A stretch of 64,000 bases of DNA from Gordoniibacillus kamchatkensis (GTDB taxonomy: Bacteria; Bacillota; Bacilli; Paenibacillales; NBRC-103111): NCBI RefSeq assembly GCF_000829455.1, contig NZ_JXAK01000010.1, forward strand, positions 1-64,000, given 5' to 3'. Below are positions 26,157 to 36,049 of this stretch, in pieces. The first letter of the stretch is position 1. Each line of letters opens with the position of its first letter. The translations under genes and the position numbers were made by a program. Below the pieces are notes generated by a model. That model worked only from the letters and a program-made list of their open reading frames with translations, was not told the DNA's origin and ran no database searches.

Positions 26157-26768
26157 CTATACCTCCCTGTACAAAGCATCGTAATAGGCCGCCGCCGCGC
26201 GGCCCGGATCATCCGCCTCCAAAATGCCGCTCATGACCGCGACCCCCGCAGCGCCTGCATTCAGCACGGCACCTGCGTCGGGCGGCTTAATGCCGCCGAT
26301 GGCGACGACCGGAATGCGCACCCGCGCGGCAAGAAGCCTCAACGCTTCGATGCCGCGAGCCGGCAAACCCGGCTTGGACGACGTCGGGAAAATGTGCCCG
26401 TACATGACGTAATCCGCTCCTTCGGCTTCCGCCTGCACGGCCTCCTCCTCCGAATGCACGGACTTGCCGACGCGCAGCTGAGGGAACAGCCTTTTCACAG
26501 CGCTTACGCTCAAGCTATGGTAAGCGAGGTGGACGCCGCTCGCCCCCGCCGCTGCCGCTACATCGGCCCGGTCATTGACGACGATGCGCTCCGCCGGCAT
26601 CCCTGCGGCTTGCAGCAGCTCGATGGCAGCCATCAATTCCGCGGCCGTCTTCGTTTTTTCGCGCAGATGAAAGCAGGAAACGAAGCGATGAATGTCCCGC
26701 ATAGCGGCAGCCAAATCGGCAAACGGCTGCCTTCCCGTCGATATGACGTGCAGCTCTTTTGTATCCAC
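26157..26768 (-). CDS. tenI: Thiazole tautomerase TenI
   Basis: A 203-aa TIM-barrel protein of the ThiE/TenI family that aromatises the ThiG product. The phosphate-binding part is VAIGGIKPPDAGAVLNAGAAGVAVMSGI. The segment GVHLAYHSLSV replaces the GVHxGQ-D motif of true ThiE, so it is more likely TenI than thiamine-phosphate synthase. The start is a GTG at 26768, seven bases after GGGAGG; the longer frame to 26930 has no support and would overlap sspH. It is the first gene of tenI-thiO-thiS-thiG. I see no TPP riboswitch in the 100 bp before it. Confidence 0.88.
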   Translation of the reverse strand: MDTKELHVISTGRQPFADLAAAMRDIHRFVSCFHLREKTKTAAELMAAIELLQAAGMPAERIVVNDRADVAAAAGASGVHLAYHSLSVSAVKRLFPQLRVGKSVHSEEEAVQAEAEGADYVMYGHIFPTSSKPGLPARGIEALRLLAARVRIPVVAIGGIKPPDAGAVLNAGAAGVAVMSGILEADDPGRAAAAYYDALYREV

Positions 26769-26804
26769 GTTGACACCTCCCTTGACAAGACGTTCAAAAG
26801 CCGT

Positions 26805-26834
26805 GAATAACAACCCGGGAACGAACGCAAAATA
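26805..26834 (+). promoter_or_regulatory. Sigma-G/sigma-F-type promoter for sspH
   Basis: GAATA (26805-26809) is followed after exactly 18 bp by CAAAATA (26828-26834), against the forespore consensus GHATR-N18-CATWHTA with one mismatch. It lies 34 bp upstream of the sspH start. Forespore expression is expected for SspH. Confidence 0.6.
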
Positions 26835-26868
26835 GAAAGCGTTACGCCAAAATATGGAGGTAAAAACT

Positions 26869-27048
26869 ATGAACAAGCAACGCGCATCGGAAATTGCCGC
26901 CTCGCCGGTAATGGCCAATGTGACCTGCAACGGGGTTCCGATTTACATTCAACATGTGGATGAAGCCAATGAGACGGCCCGTATTTATCCGCTCGATGAA
27001 CCGGAGCGCGAACAGAACGTTCCTTTAAGTCAATTAATTGAACATTAA
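26869..27048 (+). CDS. sspH: H-type small acid-soluble spore protein
   Basis: A 59-aa protein packed in the spore core. It has the family features of SspH: MNKQRASEIAASPVMANVTC, then GVPIYIQHVDEANETARIYP and an acidic C-terminus. The ATG at 26869 follows TGGAGG by eight bases; the earlier in-frame ATG overlaps the ribosome binding site. It lies between thiC and the tenI operon on the opposite strand, with its own forespore-type promoter. It confirms an endospore-forming host. Confidence 0.93.
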   Translation: MNKQRASEIAASPVMANVTCNGVPIYIQHVDEANETARIYPLDEPEREQNVPLSQLIEH

Positions 27049-27050
27049 CA

Positions 27051-27083
27051 AAAAGGGAGGGGGCGCCGGACGCTCCCCCTTTG
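27051..27083. terminator. Terminator shared by sspH and thiC
   Basis: AAAAGGGAGGGGGCG and CGCTCCCCCTTTG form a GC-rich stem with one bulge between the convergent stops at 27048 and 27088. A-runs and T-runs are on both sides. Confidence 0.6.
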
Positions 27084-27087
27084 CCTG

Positions 27088-28947
<1,860 letters not shown>

Positions 28948-28990
28948 TCAGAATGAATGTGTGCAAGCGGAGAAGCCGGTTGTGAGCACA

Positions 28991-29023
28991 AAAAAAAGAC
29001 CGCAACGAAAAGAAGCGGTCTTT
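28991..29023 (-). terminator. Attenuator terminator in the thiC leader
   Basis: AAAGACCGC and GCGGTCTTT (29015-29023 and 28995-29003 on the minus strand) form a 9-bp stem followed by seven U. It is placed after the TPP aptamer, as expected for transcriptional control. A perfect 18-base palindrome at 29020-29037 overlaps its 5' arm and could be the competing structure. Confidence 0.8.
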
Positions 29024-29043
29024 GTGCGCGCACAAAGGCTTGA

Positions 29044-29134
29044 ACGTTTCCTCCGCTGGCATTACCCAGATCAGGTTATACGGTCGACAGCATCATTCGG
29101 CTATCCTCTCAGCCTGGCTTCACCAAGCTCCCGT
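29044..29134 (-). ncRNA. TPP riboswitch (thi box) of thiC
   Basis: On the minus strand the leader reads CGGGAGC, then GGCTGAGAGG, then CCTGATCTGGGTAATGCCAG and CGGAGGAA. These are the conserved P2-J2/4-P4-P5 strings of the TPP aptamer in the right order and spacing. Thiamine pyrophosphate binding should favour the terminator at 28991 and shut off thiC. Confidence 0.95.
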
Positions 29135-29200
29135 GTATGCAATTTTCTCTTTCATCATAAACGCACCGGAAGCACAAATCAACCCGTAGCGGAAAAAAGT

Positions 29201-29986
29201 TTACGGCACTTGGCCCCATCCTTCCCGGTAGCTCGCTCTTTCCGGCATCCCCGGCAAAATCAAACCGCCGTCCACGCGCAAATTGATACCGGTAATATAA
29301 GCCGCCTCATCCGAGCATAGCCAGGCTACCGCCTTGGCGATATCGTCCGGTCTGCCCATTCGGCCGATCGGGATTCTTGCCCCCAAAGCATCGTACACGT
29401 GCCGGTTTTGCTCGCGCACTTCCGTCGCCCCCGGCGCAACGCAGTTGACGCGAATCCGATGCGGCGCCAGATCGAGCGCAACGGACTGCGTGGCCCGCAC
29501 AAGCGCGGCCTTCAAGCCGCCATAAACGGCGTCGAGCGGATAAGCTCTTTCCGCGCGAGACGAAGCGATGTTCACGATGGAGCCGGCAATTTGGCGCTCG
29601 GCCATATGGGCGGCGACATATTTCATGAGCAGCAGCGGGGCTCTGAAATTGACATGGAATAAATAGTCGACGTCCGCCTCGGGCATTTCCGTTATTTTGC
29701 CCACTCTGGTCATCCCGGCGTTATTTACCAGGACATCGACGCGCCCGAAGGCGCGGATCGCTTGCTCCGCAACTGACTTGGGGGAGTCCTCGTGCGACAA
29801 ATCGGCTTTGGCGAATATGCAGAACGCACCATAACCAGCCGCCTGCCGCTGCACCTCGTCCGCTTCGTTTTGCTCGTCCAAATGGGTGAGGAACAGATCG
29901 TAGCCGTTATTTGCCAAGTGCAGGGCGATGCCTTTCCCGATACCCCGGCTCGCTCCCGTAACGATGGCTGTTTTCCTGCTTGTCAT
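29201..29986 (-). CDS. Short-chain dehydrogenase/reductase (FabG-like)
   Basis: A 261-aa NAD(P)-dependent oxidoreductase. The cofactor loop is TGASRGIGKGIAL, the NNAG motif is VLVNNAGMTRVG, the catalytic Ser is in VNIASSRAERAYP, and the YxxxK appears as YGGLKAAL. The C-terminal ITGINLRVDGGL is typical. The ATG at 29986 follows AGAGGTGAAGCCG; the longer frame is unsupported. It lies 14 bp after the dehydratase gene and should be co-transcribed, so a sugar-acid or sugar-lactone substrate is likely. FabG-type names from automatic annotation would be misleading here. Confidence 0.9.
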   Translation of the reverse strand: MTSRKTAIVTGASRGIGKGIALHLANNGYDLFLTHLDEQNEADEVQRQAAGYGAFCIFAKADLSHEDSPKSVAEQAIRAFGRVDVLVNNAGMTRVGKITEMPEADVDYLFHVNFRAPLLLMKYVAAHMAERQIAGSIVNIASSRAERAYPLDAVYGGLKAALVRATQSVALDLAPHRIRVNCVAPGATEVREQNRHVYDALGARIPIGRMGRPDDIAKAVAWLCSDEAAYITGINLRVDGGLILPGMPERASYREGWGQVP

Positions 29987-30000
29987 CGGCTTCACCTCTT

Positions 30001-31200
30001 CTATGGGCGAAGCGACGAACCGTCGGGCGCGCGGGTCAGCGTCCAAGCCGGCAGCTCGCGATGGCACGGATAGCTTGCCGCCTTCTTCTCGTCGATATCG
30101 ATCCCGAGGCCCGGACGGCCGTTCAAGTAGGCGTAGCCGCCGCGAATTTCCGGACAGCCGGGGAACACCTCCATGATCGGTTCCGAAAAATGATACCATT
30201 CCTGAATGCCGAAATTGATGCAGCTCATATCCAGATGCAAATTCGCCGCATGGCCGACCGGAGATACGTCGCCGGGCCCGTGCCAGGCTGTGCGGACGCC
30301 GAACGCTTCGCTGAGCGCCGCCAATTTTTTGGCGGGGGTAATGCCGCCAATCGCGCTAATGTGCACGCGAATAAAATCGATCAGCGAATCTTTGATCAGC
30401 GGCAGCCATTCGACCGGGTGGACGAACAGCTCGCCCATGGCGATCGGCGTCGCGGACTGGCTGCGAAGCTGCTTGAACCAATCCAATTGCTCGGGAGCGA
30501 GAGGGTCTTCCAGGAAAAACAAGCGGTACTGCTCCAGCTGCTTGGCAACCCTGATCGCTTCAATCGGAGCGAGCCGCTCGTGGATGTCGTGCAGAAGCTC
30601 GATGTCAAAACCGAGCTTCGCCCGGAGATGCTCGAATATCGCCGGAATGCTGCGGGCGTAGGCGTCGGGATCGTAATATGCGCCCGGAGGCGCATTTTCC
30701 GGCTTGACGATGCTGTGCTTTCCGCCGTAGCCTCCCATCTGGCACCGGATATACCGATAGCCCTGCTCCATGTACCGGACAACGTTATCCTCCAGCTCGT
30801 GCACGTCTTTGCCGTCCGCATGGCGGTAAACAGCTGCCGCCTCGCGGCATTTTCCCCCCAGCAAATCGTACACCGGCATATTGGCCAGCTTTCCCTTAAT
30901 GTCCCACAGCGCCATGTCGATGCCGGAAATCGCATTGTTCAGCACCGGACCGTTGCGCCAATAGGCGCTGACCATGCCGGTTTGCCAAATATCCTCGATC
31001 CGCGACGGATCTTTGCCGATCAAGAAAGGCTTCAAATATTGCTCGATCGCCGTAGCTACCGCGAAGCACCGCTGCGTAAAGGTCGCGCAGCCCAAGCCGT
31101 ACAGCCCGGGCTCGGACGTTTCCACCTTGACGACAACTAGATTGATGCCTTCCGGCGCGGTTAAAATGACTTTCACGTCTCGAATCGCGACGTTCCCCAT
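30001..31200 (-). CDS. Enolase-superfamily sugar-acid dehydratase (RspA/ManD type)
   Basis: A 399-aa member of the mandelate racemase/muconate lactonising superfamily. The capping domain is at the N-terminus. The barrel has metal ligands in FDIELLHDIHERL, FFLEDPLAPEQ and PIAMGELF, and the catalytic His in TAWHGPGDVSPVGHAAN. The HGPGD segment resembles D-mannonate dehydratases and RspA proteins. The start is the ATG at 31200 after AAAAGGGAG; the long N-terminal extension of the open frame is shadow sequence from the neighbouring lipoprotein gene. With the SDR downstream it may process mannonate, gluconate or a related acid. The exact substrate cannot be told; many RspA-like proteins have low activity. 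Confidence 0.88.
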   Translation of the reverse strand: MGNVAIRDVKVILTAPEGINLVVVKVETSEPGLYGLGCATFTQRCFAVATAIEQYLKPFLIGKDPSRIEDIWQTGMVSAYWRNGPVLNNAISGIDMALWDIKGKLANMPVYDLLGGKCREAAAVYRHADGKDVHELEDNVVRYMEQGYRYIRCQMGGYGGKHSIVKPENAPPGAYYDPDAYARSIPAIFEHLRAKLGFDIELLHDIHERLAPIEAIRVAKQLEQYRLFFLEDPLAPEQLDWFKQLRSQSATPIAMGELFVHPVEWLPLIKDSLIDFIRVHISAIGGITPAKKLAALSEAFGVRTAWHGPGDVSPVGHAANLHLDMSCINFGIQEWYHFSEPIMEVFPGCPEIRGGYAYLNGRPGLGIDIDEKKAASYPCHRELPAWTLTRAPDGSSLRP

Positions 31201-31276
31201 AGCAATCATCTCCCTTTTACCTACATCATATTTCTGTAAGCACGGAAGCATGACCATCGGGACAGTCCCCCTGATT

Positions 31277-31948
31277 TTATTGCTTGGATTGCAGCAGCTG
31301 GACGAGCTGCTCCCCGACGTTCTGCCTTTGGCCCGGGCCCCCGCCATTGCCTCTCTGCTGCTTTCCGCCGCTATTTCCAACGCCGCTTCCGCCAGCGTTC
31401 CCATTGCCTCCGTCGCCGCCGGCAGTTCCGCCGTTATCTCCGTTTCTGCTTCCGCCGTTTCGGCCATTCTGGCCGTTTCCGTTCCAATTGCCTTTGCCAT
31501 TTCCGTTTCCGCCGCCGCTGCGGTTCTGCATTCTTTGCTCCATTTTCGCCAAATCGTCGTCCACAAATTTTTTCTGGTCCGCCGTCAGTTTCCCTTCCAG
31601 CTTCGTCTGATCGTCCGCGGTGAGCTCACCGGCGGAGATGCTTGCCTGCACGATCGGCAGCAGTTGCGCCGCTTCGTCCTTCGTAATGGCGAGCCCGTCC
31701 GCCTTGTCCATAGCAATCAGCGCCTGGAACGTCATCATCATCTGCCGCGCCTTCGGATTCATCCCCGGCCGGCTCTGCCCTTGGCCCTGCCCGTTTTGCT
31801 GTTCGCCGGACTGCCCGGACTGCTGCCCGCTATTCGCGCTGCCGCCGGCATTTGCGCTTCCGCCCGCAGCCGAATTGGCTCCGCAGCCCGTGAGCAGCAC
31901 CGAAAATAACGCACACGCGCCGATCCATTTTTTATAGTTCAACTCCAC
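31277..31948 (-). CDS. Gly/Asn-rich lipoprotein beside a MacAB-like exporter
   Basis: A 223-aa secreted protein with signal peptide and lipobox LLTGC near residue 22. Low-complexity Gly/Ser/Gln sequence follows, then a conserved helical middle of about 90 residues (PKARQMMMTFQALIAMDKAD to KKFVDDDLAKMEQRMQ). A second long Gly/Asn-rich tail ends in GEQLVQLLQSK. The middle recalls DUF-type Spy-like helical hairpins but I cannot name it. The start may be the GTG at 31948 or the better-spaced TTG at 31942. It follows the efflux permease gene, whose terminator lies between them, so it is probably separately expressed. Confidence 0.7.
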   Translation of the reverse strand: MELNYKKWIGACALFSVLLTGCGANSAAGGSANAGGSANSGQQSGQSGEQQNGQGQGQSRPGMNPKARQMMMTFQALIAMDKADGLAITKDEAAQLLPIVQASISAGELTADDQTKLEGKLTADQKKFVDDDLAKMEQRMQNRSGGGNGNGKGNWNGNGQNGRNGGSRNGDNGGTAGGDGGNGNAGGSGVGNSGGKQQRGNGGGPGQRQNVGEQLVQLLQSKQ

Positions 31949-32048
31949 TCATCCTCTCTATAATCCTAGTTCACATACCAAAGTGTAAAAACGGATTGTG
32001 AAAAGAATTTAAAGCAGAACTGAAACCAAGCTAAATTTTCGCTTAAAA

Positions 32049-32093
32049 AAGCATGAAAGAGCAGGCGCCGCAGCGGCCTGCTCTTCCATGCTT
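32049..32093 (-). terminator. Terminator of the MacAB-like operon
   Basis: AAGCATGGAAGAGCAGGC and its near-complement (32076-32093 and 32049-32066) form an 18-bp stem with one mismatch. It is followed on the minus strand by TTTTTT. The 5' arm overlaps the stop codon of the permease. Confidence 0.88.
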
Positions 32094-33261
32094 ATTCGTA
32101 TCGAAGCGCTTGGATCGGATGCAGTTTGGATGCCTTGTTGGCGGGGAATACGCCGAACACGACACCTGTAGCAAGCGAGAACATGAACGCGATCAGGATG
32201 ACTGCCGTTGAATAGGCGATCGTCAAACCGGCGGCGACCGCCACCACTTTCGCCAGAACGAGACCGAGCGCCACGCCGGCAATCCCGCCCATCGAGCTTA
32301 AAACGACCGCTTCAATGAGGAACTGCAGCAAAATGTCTTTGCGCTGCGCGCCGATCGCCTTGCGGATCCCGATTTCTTTCGTTCTCTCGGATACGGACAC
32401 CAGCATGATGTTCATAATGCCGATGCCGCCGACGAGCAGCGAAATGCCGGCAATGCCGGCCAGCATCATCGTCATCGTGTTCGTCACCGAACTCATCGTG
32501 TCCATCAAATCCTGCTGGTTCACGACGCTGTAGTTATCCTGGTTGTTCGGGAACAGCTTGGCCAACTCGCTTTGCGTCCGGGCCATGACGATGCCGAGCT
32601 GCTGCTCGCTATCCGCTTGAATATAGACCGTCTGCACGCTTGTATTTTTCACCACACGCTCCGCGGTGCTGAGGGGCATCACGATGACATTATCGCCGCT
32701 TTGCCCCAGCGCTCCGCCTTTCGAGGCGAGAACGCCGACCACTTTAAACGAAGTGCCGTTCACCTGCACGTATTGTCCGACAGGATCGTCCGTTCCGAAC
32801 AACGTCTCGGCCGTGCCGGATCCCAGGACCGCGATCTTCTGCCGGTATTCATCATCCATATCGGACAGGAAGCGGCCGGAGTTCAGCTGCAAATCGCGAA
32901 CCGTTTGATACGACGAGTTCGTTCCCGTCAGCGACACTTGCGTCGACTCGGCTCCGTTTTTCACCGTGACGCGGCCGGAAACAACCGGCGACAAGTCTTT
33001 CACTCCGGAGATGCCGCCAAACTTGCCCACATCGTCTTCCGTAAGCTTTACCGTATCCGTACCGATGATATTGACCGTCAGCAAATTCGTCCCCAAACTG
33101 CTGATCCGGCTTGTAATGTCTTTGCTCGAGCCTTGGCCGATCGCGACTAGCACAATCACGGAGGATACCCCGATAATGACGCCCAGCATCGTCAGAAAGG
33201 CCCGCACTTTGTTGCCTTTGATGCTCCGCAAAGCCATTTTAATGGACTGCAGCGGGTTCAT
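32092..33261 (-). CDS. MacB-type ABC transporter permease
   Basis: A 389-aa membrane protein of the FtsX/MacB fold. It has an N-terminal TM helix (FLTMLGVIIGVSSVIVLVAIGQG) and a large extracytoplasmic MacB_PCD domain of about 220 residues. Three C-terminal TM helices with the FtsX signature follow (IGIMNIMLVSVSERTKEIGIRKAIGA). The start at 33261 has a GGAGGTGAACGGT site and overlaps the ATPase gene by 23 bp. In Gram-positive bacteria such permeases drive mechanotransmission or export of peptides and macrolides with a separate ATPase and a MacA-like adaptor, both present here. Confidence 0.92.
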   Translation of the reverse strand: MNPLQSIKMALRSIKGNKVRAFLTMLGVIIGVSSVIVLVAIGQGSSKDITSRISSLGTNLLTVNIIGTDTVKLTEDDVGKFGGISGVKDLSPVVSGRVTVKNGAESTQVSLTGTNSSYQTVRDLQLNSGRFLSDMDDEYRQKIAVLGSGTAETLFGTDDPVGQYVQVNGTSFKVVGVLASKGGALGQSGDNVIVMPLSTAERVVKNTSVQTVYIQADSEQQLGIVMARTQSELAKLFPNNQDNYSVVNQQDLMDTMSSVTNTMTMMLAGIAGISLLVGGIGIMNIMLVSVSERTKEIGIRKAIGAQRKDILLQFLIEAVVLSSMGGIAGVALGLVLAKVVAVAAGLTIAYSTAVILIAFMFSLATGVVFGVFPANKASKLHPIQALRYE

Positions 33262-33946
33262 ACCGTTCACCTCCGGCTTCAAACAGCTGCCCGTCCTGAA
33301 TGCGGACAATCCGGCTCGCCTGATTGGCTACTTCCATATCGTGCGTAATCAAAACGATAGTGTGCCCTTGGCGATGCAGATCTTTCATCAGCTGCAAAAT
33401 CTCTTGGCTTGTTTTGCTGTCGAGCGCGCCAGTCGGCTCATCCGCGAGCAAAATCGGAGGCTGTCCGGCCAAGGCTCGGGCAATCGCCACCCGCTGCTGC
33501 TGGCCGCCGGAGAGCTGGTTCGGCATATGGCGCTCCCGGCCCTTGAGCCCCACTTTCTCGAGGCTGGCATAGGCGATTTCCAGCCGTTCTTTCTTCTTTA
33601 GGCCCTTATACAAGAGGGGCAGCTCGATATTTTCCAATGCGGATAACTTCGTCAGAAGATTAAAATTTTGAAAAATAAATCCGATCTTCCGATTGCGAAC
33701 GGCCGCCAATTGATGATCCTTCATTTTCTCCACTTCTTCGCCGTCCAGCAAATATCGCCCGGAATCCGGCCTATCGAGACAGCCGATCATGTTCATGAAC
33801 GTCGATTTGCCGGACACGGAAGGACCGATAATCGCCACGAAATCGCCGGCGCGGATTTGCAGGGAAACGTCGCTGATCGCCACGACCGTTTCACCGCCCA
33901 TCTCATACGACTTCGTCATATGCTCAATATCGATAATTGGCGTCAT
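33239..33946 (-). CDS. MacB-type ABC transporter ATPase
   Basis: A 235-aa ATP-binding subunit, the size of LolD/MacB-type ATPases. Walker A is GPSVSGKST, with Val where Gly is more usual; the essential G....GKS is intact. The Q-loop is FIFQNFNLL, the signature [15 protein letters not shown] and Walker [13 protein letters not shown], with the family-typical GALDS. The H-loop is ITHDME. It starts at the ATG at 33946 after AGGAGGGGCCGG, overlapping the adaptor stop by 4 bp and the permease start by 23 bp. It works with the permease at 32092. Confidence 0.93.
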   Translation of the reverse strand: MTPIIDIEHMTKSYEMGGETVVAISDVSLQIRAGDFVAIIGPSVSGKSTFMNMIGCLDRPDSGRYLLDGEEVEKMKDHQLAAVRNRKIGFIFQNFNLLTKLSALENIELPLLYKGLKKKERLEIAYASLEKVGLKGRERHMPNQLSGGQQQRVAIARALAGQPPILLADEPTGALDSKTSQEILQLMKDLHRQGHTIVLITHDMEVANQASRIVRIQDGQLFEAGGERYEPAAVH

Positions 33947-34925
33947 TTGCCGGCCCCTCCTGTTCCTCCTGCCGCTCTGCCGGTTCCTTTGCCGCCGCTT
34001 CCGCCGCCGCTCATTCGGTACATGCCGCCCATGCCGCCCCACAGGCCGTTTCCGCCTTTCATGGAGCCCTGAGCGCTGGACGAGCCTGCAGAGGTCACAA
34101 CCGGCAATTCAACGTTGTCTCCCTCTTGCAGCCCTTGCGTAATTTCCACATCGTTCTCATTATGAATGCCGGTTTGAACCGTCCGCTGCTCGGCCGTTTG
34201 CGTACCGTCTGCGGCATTGTGCGGAATGAGAACAAACTTCTGGCCGCCTCTGCTGTGAACGGCTTCGATCGGGACATACAGCACGTTATCTTTGCTATCC
34301 GTCAAAATGTCGGCTTCCGTCGTCATGCCCACCTTCAAGCTATCGGGAGCATCGATATGAACGGTAACGTCAAAATTGGATACGCCGTTAGTAACCTTAC
34401 CCTCGTTCGCCACCGCCGTAACTTTTCCGGTGTAGGTATGGTCCGGGATCGCGTTTACTTTAATATCCGCCGTTTGGCCGGGCTTGACTTTCAGAATATC
34501 GAGCTCGTCCACCTGAACGACCGTCTGCACATCATGATAGTTGGTGATGTGAGCGACGACTTTGCCATCGGTTACGCGGTCGCCGGAGCCAACCGCCAGG
34601 GACGTCATCGTTCCGGCAACGGGGGCTGTGATCGGATCGCTGCCGTCCGTAAACGTAACGAGCTGCTGACCTGCGGCAACTTCCTGATTTGCCGCTACCA
34701 GTACCTGGTCTACGGTTTCGGTTTTGGCCGGGTGGGCCGTCACGTCCTGGCTCGTTACCGGTTCAACCGACCCGGAGCCGCTTACCTGCACATCCAGCTT
34801 TCCTTTGCGGACCGTGACCGCGGCGGCCTTGGCATTCACCGGCTTTGTTTTGCCGTCTATATAAAACCAGGATCCGGCGCCAGCACGATCACTATAAACA
34901 GTACTGCTGCAATCCACTTCCTCAC
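33943..34925 (-). CDS. MacA/HlyD-type efflux adaptor, frameshifted near its N-terminus
   Basis: Membrane-fusion adaptor of the MacAB-like exporter. A biotinyl-lipoyl-like hairpin domain (VTAHPAKTETVDQVLVAANQ, PVAGTMTSL) and beta-barrel (GQTADIKVNAIPDHTYTGKV) are clear, with an unusual Gly/Met-rich tail. The natural start is the GTG at 34925, after AGGAGGAGATAGTCA, reading VRKWIAAVLFIVIVL as the signal anchor. That frame breaks at 34880-34881. The downstream frame resumes GAGSWFYIDGK, so one G is missing. The in-frame ATG further in would give an adaptor without a membrane anchor. With the base restored it is about 328 aa and co-transcribed with the ATPase and permease. Confidence 0.82.
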
Positions 34926-35145
34926 TTGACTATCTCCTCCTGTTGTTTTGGATAGTCACATTATGAGAGCGATACATTAACGTCTCCTTAAGAAGGACGC
35001 TGTTACTTTCTGGATACTGTACAGCAGTTTGGAAGAGCCGAAGCGGGTTATTCTAACTGTTTCGATGAGAAGAAGCGCGGCAAAGAAACATTCGGCGAGG
35101 GTATGGCTGCCGCGGCTAACGATCGCCCAAGCGCTCTCGGCGAAC

Positions 35146-35177
35146 ATAAGAAAAAGCACCGTCCTGAGACGATGCTT
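35146..35177 (-). terminator. Terminator of the CUT1 importer operon
   Basis: On the minus strand AAGCATCGTC pairs with GACGGTGCTT (one G-T pair) across TCAG. TTTTTCTTATG follows. It lies just after the MalG-type permease stop at 35196. The 270 bp between here and the MacA-type gene hold nothing else that I can support. Confidence 0.75.
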
Positions 35178-35195
35178 GTCGCGCGGCACGTTATG

Positions 35196-36035
35196 TTAAA
35201 ACTTCACGCCGCCCGCGCTGAGGCCGCTTTTCAAAAACCGCTGCGCCAAGAAGTACAGCATGACCGCCGGAATCGAGGCGACGACGGACGAGCTCATGAG
35301 CAGTCCCCAAATAGCCTGATCGGAAATTTTGAAGCTGGCAATGCCGATCGTAACCGTCTGCTGATTCGGGCTTGTCGTCAGGCACAGTGCGTACAAAAAT
35401 TCGTTCCAGGACATCGTGAACGTAAAGGTCGCGACTACGGCAATGCCCGGAGCCGCGATCGGCACGATGATTTTGTACAGCGTTTGCAGGCTGCTGCAGC
35501 CGTCGATGAGCGCCGCTTCCTCGAGCGATTCGGGGATCGCTTTGAAATAACTGATGAGCATATAGCAGCAATAAGGGACGATGAAGGTCGGATATACGAT
35601 CAGAAGTGCATTTTTATTGTCGTTAAGCCCCAATCGGCTGACCGCCACGTACATAGGGATAAACAGCACCGAGGCCGGAAGCAAATACGAATAAATGATG
35701 CTCTTGGCGACGAATTTGCGGCCTTTGAACTTCAAGCGGGTCAAGCTGTAAGAAGCGATGACGCTGATGAAAACACAGACGACCGTACAAATCAGCGCGA
35801 CGTACAAGCTGTTATACACGTAGCGCATGAACCCGGCCTTGATCAGCTCGCGGTAATGGAGCAGCGTCCAATGGCTCGGCAAAAGCGAAGGTTTAGGCGT
35901 ATACATGACGTCGTTGGGGGTAAGGGACGATTTCACCATCCAATAGACGGGAAACAGCGTCCATACGGCCGCGATGACGACTATGGCGTAAATCAGCGTG
36001 AATTTGCGGATTTTCCAAAGAGTTGTTCGTCTCAT
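35196..36035 (-). CDS. Sugar ABC transporter permease (MalG family)
   Basis: A 279-aa CUT1 permease with six TM helices. The family EAA loop that docks the ATPase reads EEAALIDGCSSLQTLYKIIVPIAAPG, near residues 165-190. It starts at the ATG at 36035 and ends the operon, 14 bp after its partner permease. No ATPase gene is in the operon; many Gram-positive CUT1 systems share one MsmX-type ATPase encoded elsewhere. Confidence 0.93.
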   Translation of the reverse strand: MRRTTLWKIRKFTLIYAIVVIAAVWTLFPVYWMVKSSLTPNDVMYTPKPSLLPSHWTLLHYRELIKAGFMRYVYNSLYVALICTVVCVFISVIASYSLTRLKFKGRKFVAKSIIYSYLLPASVLFIPMYVAVSRLGLNDNKNALLIVYPTFIVPYCCYMLISYFKAIPESLEEAALIDGCSSLQTLYKIIVPIAAPGIAVVATFTFTMSWNEFLYALCLTTSPNQQTVTIGIASFKISDQAIWGLLMSSSVVASIPAVMLYFLAQRFLKSGLSAGGVKF

Positions 36036-36049
36036 GGGCTTCCCCCCTT

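Noticed and set aside
30001-31566. Extension of the dehydratase gene to 31566
   Set aside because: The first 122 codons are antisense-like shadow of the lipoprotein's low-complexity DNA; the ATG at 31200 has the ribosome binding site and the family N-terminus.
34977-35189. 70-codon minus-strand frame upstream of the MacA-type gene
   Set aside because: It runs through the terminator of the importer operon and has no ribosome binding site or family-like sequence.
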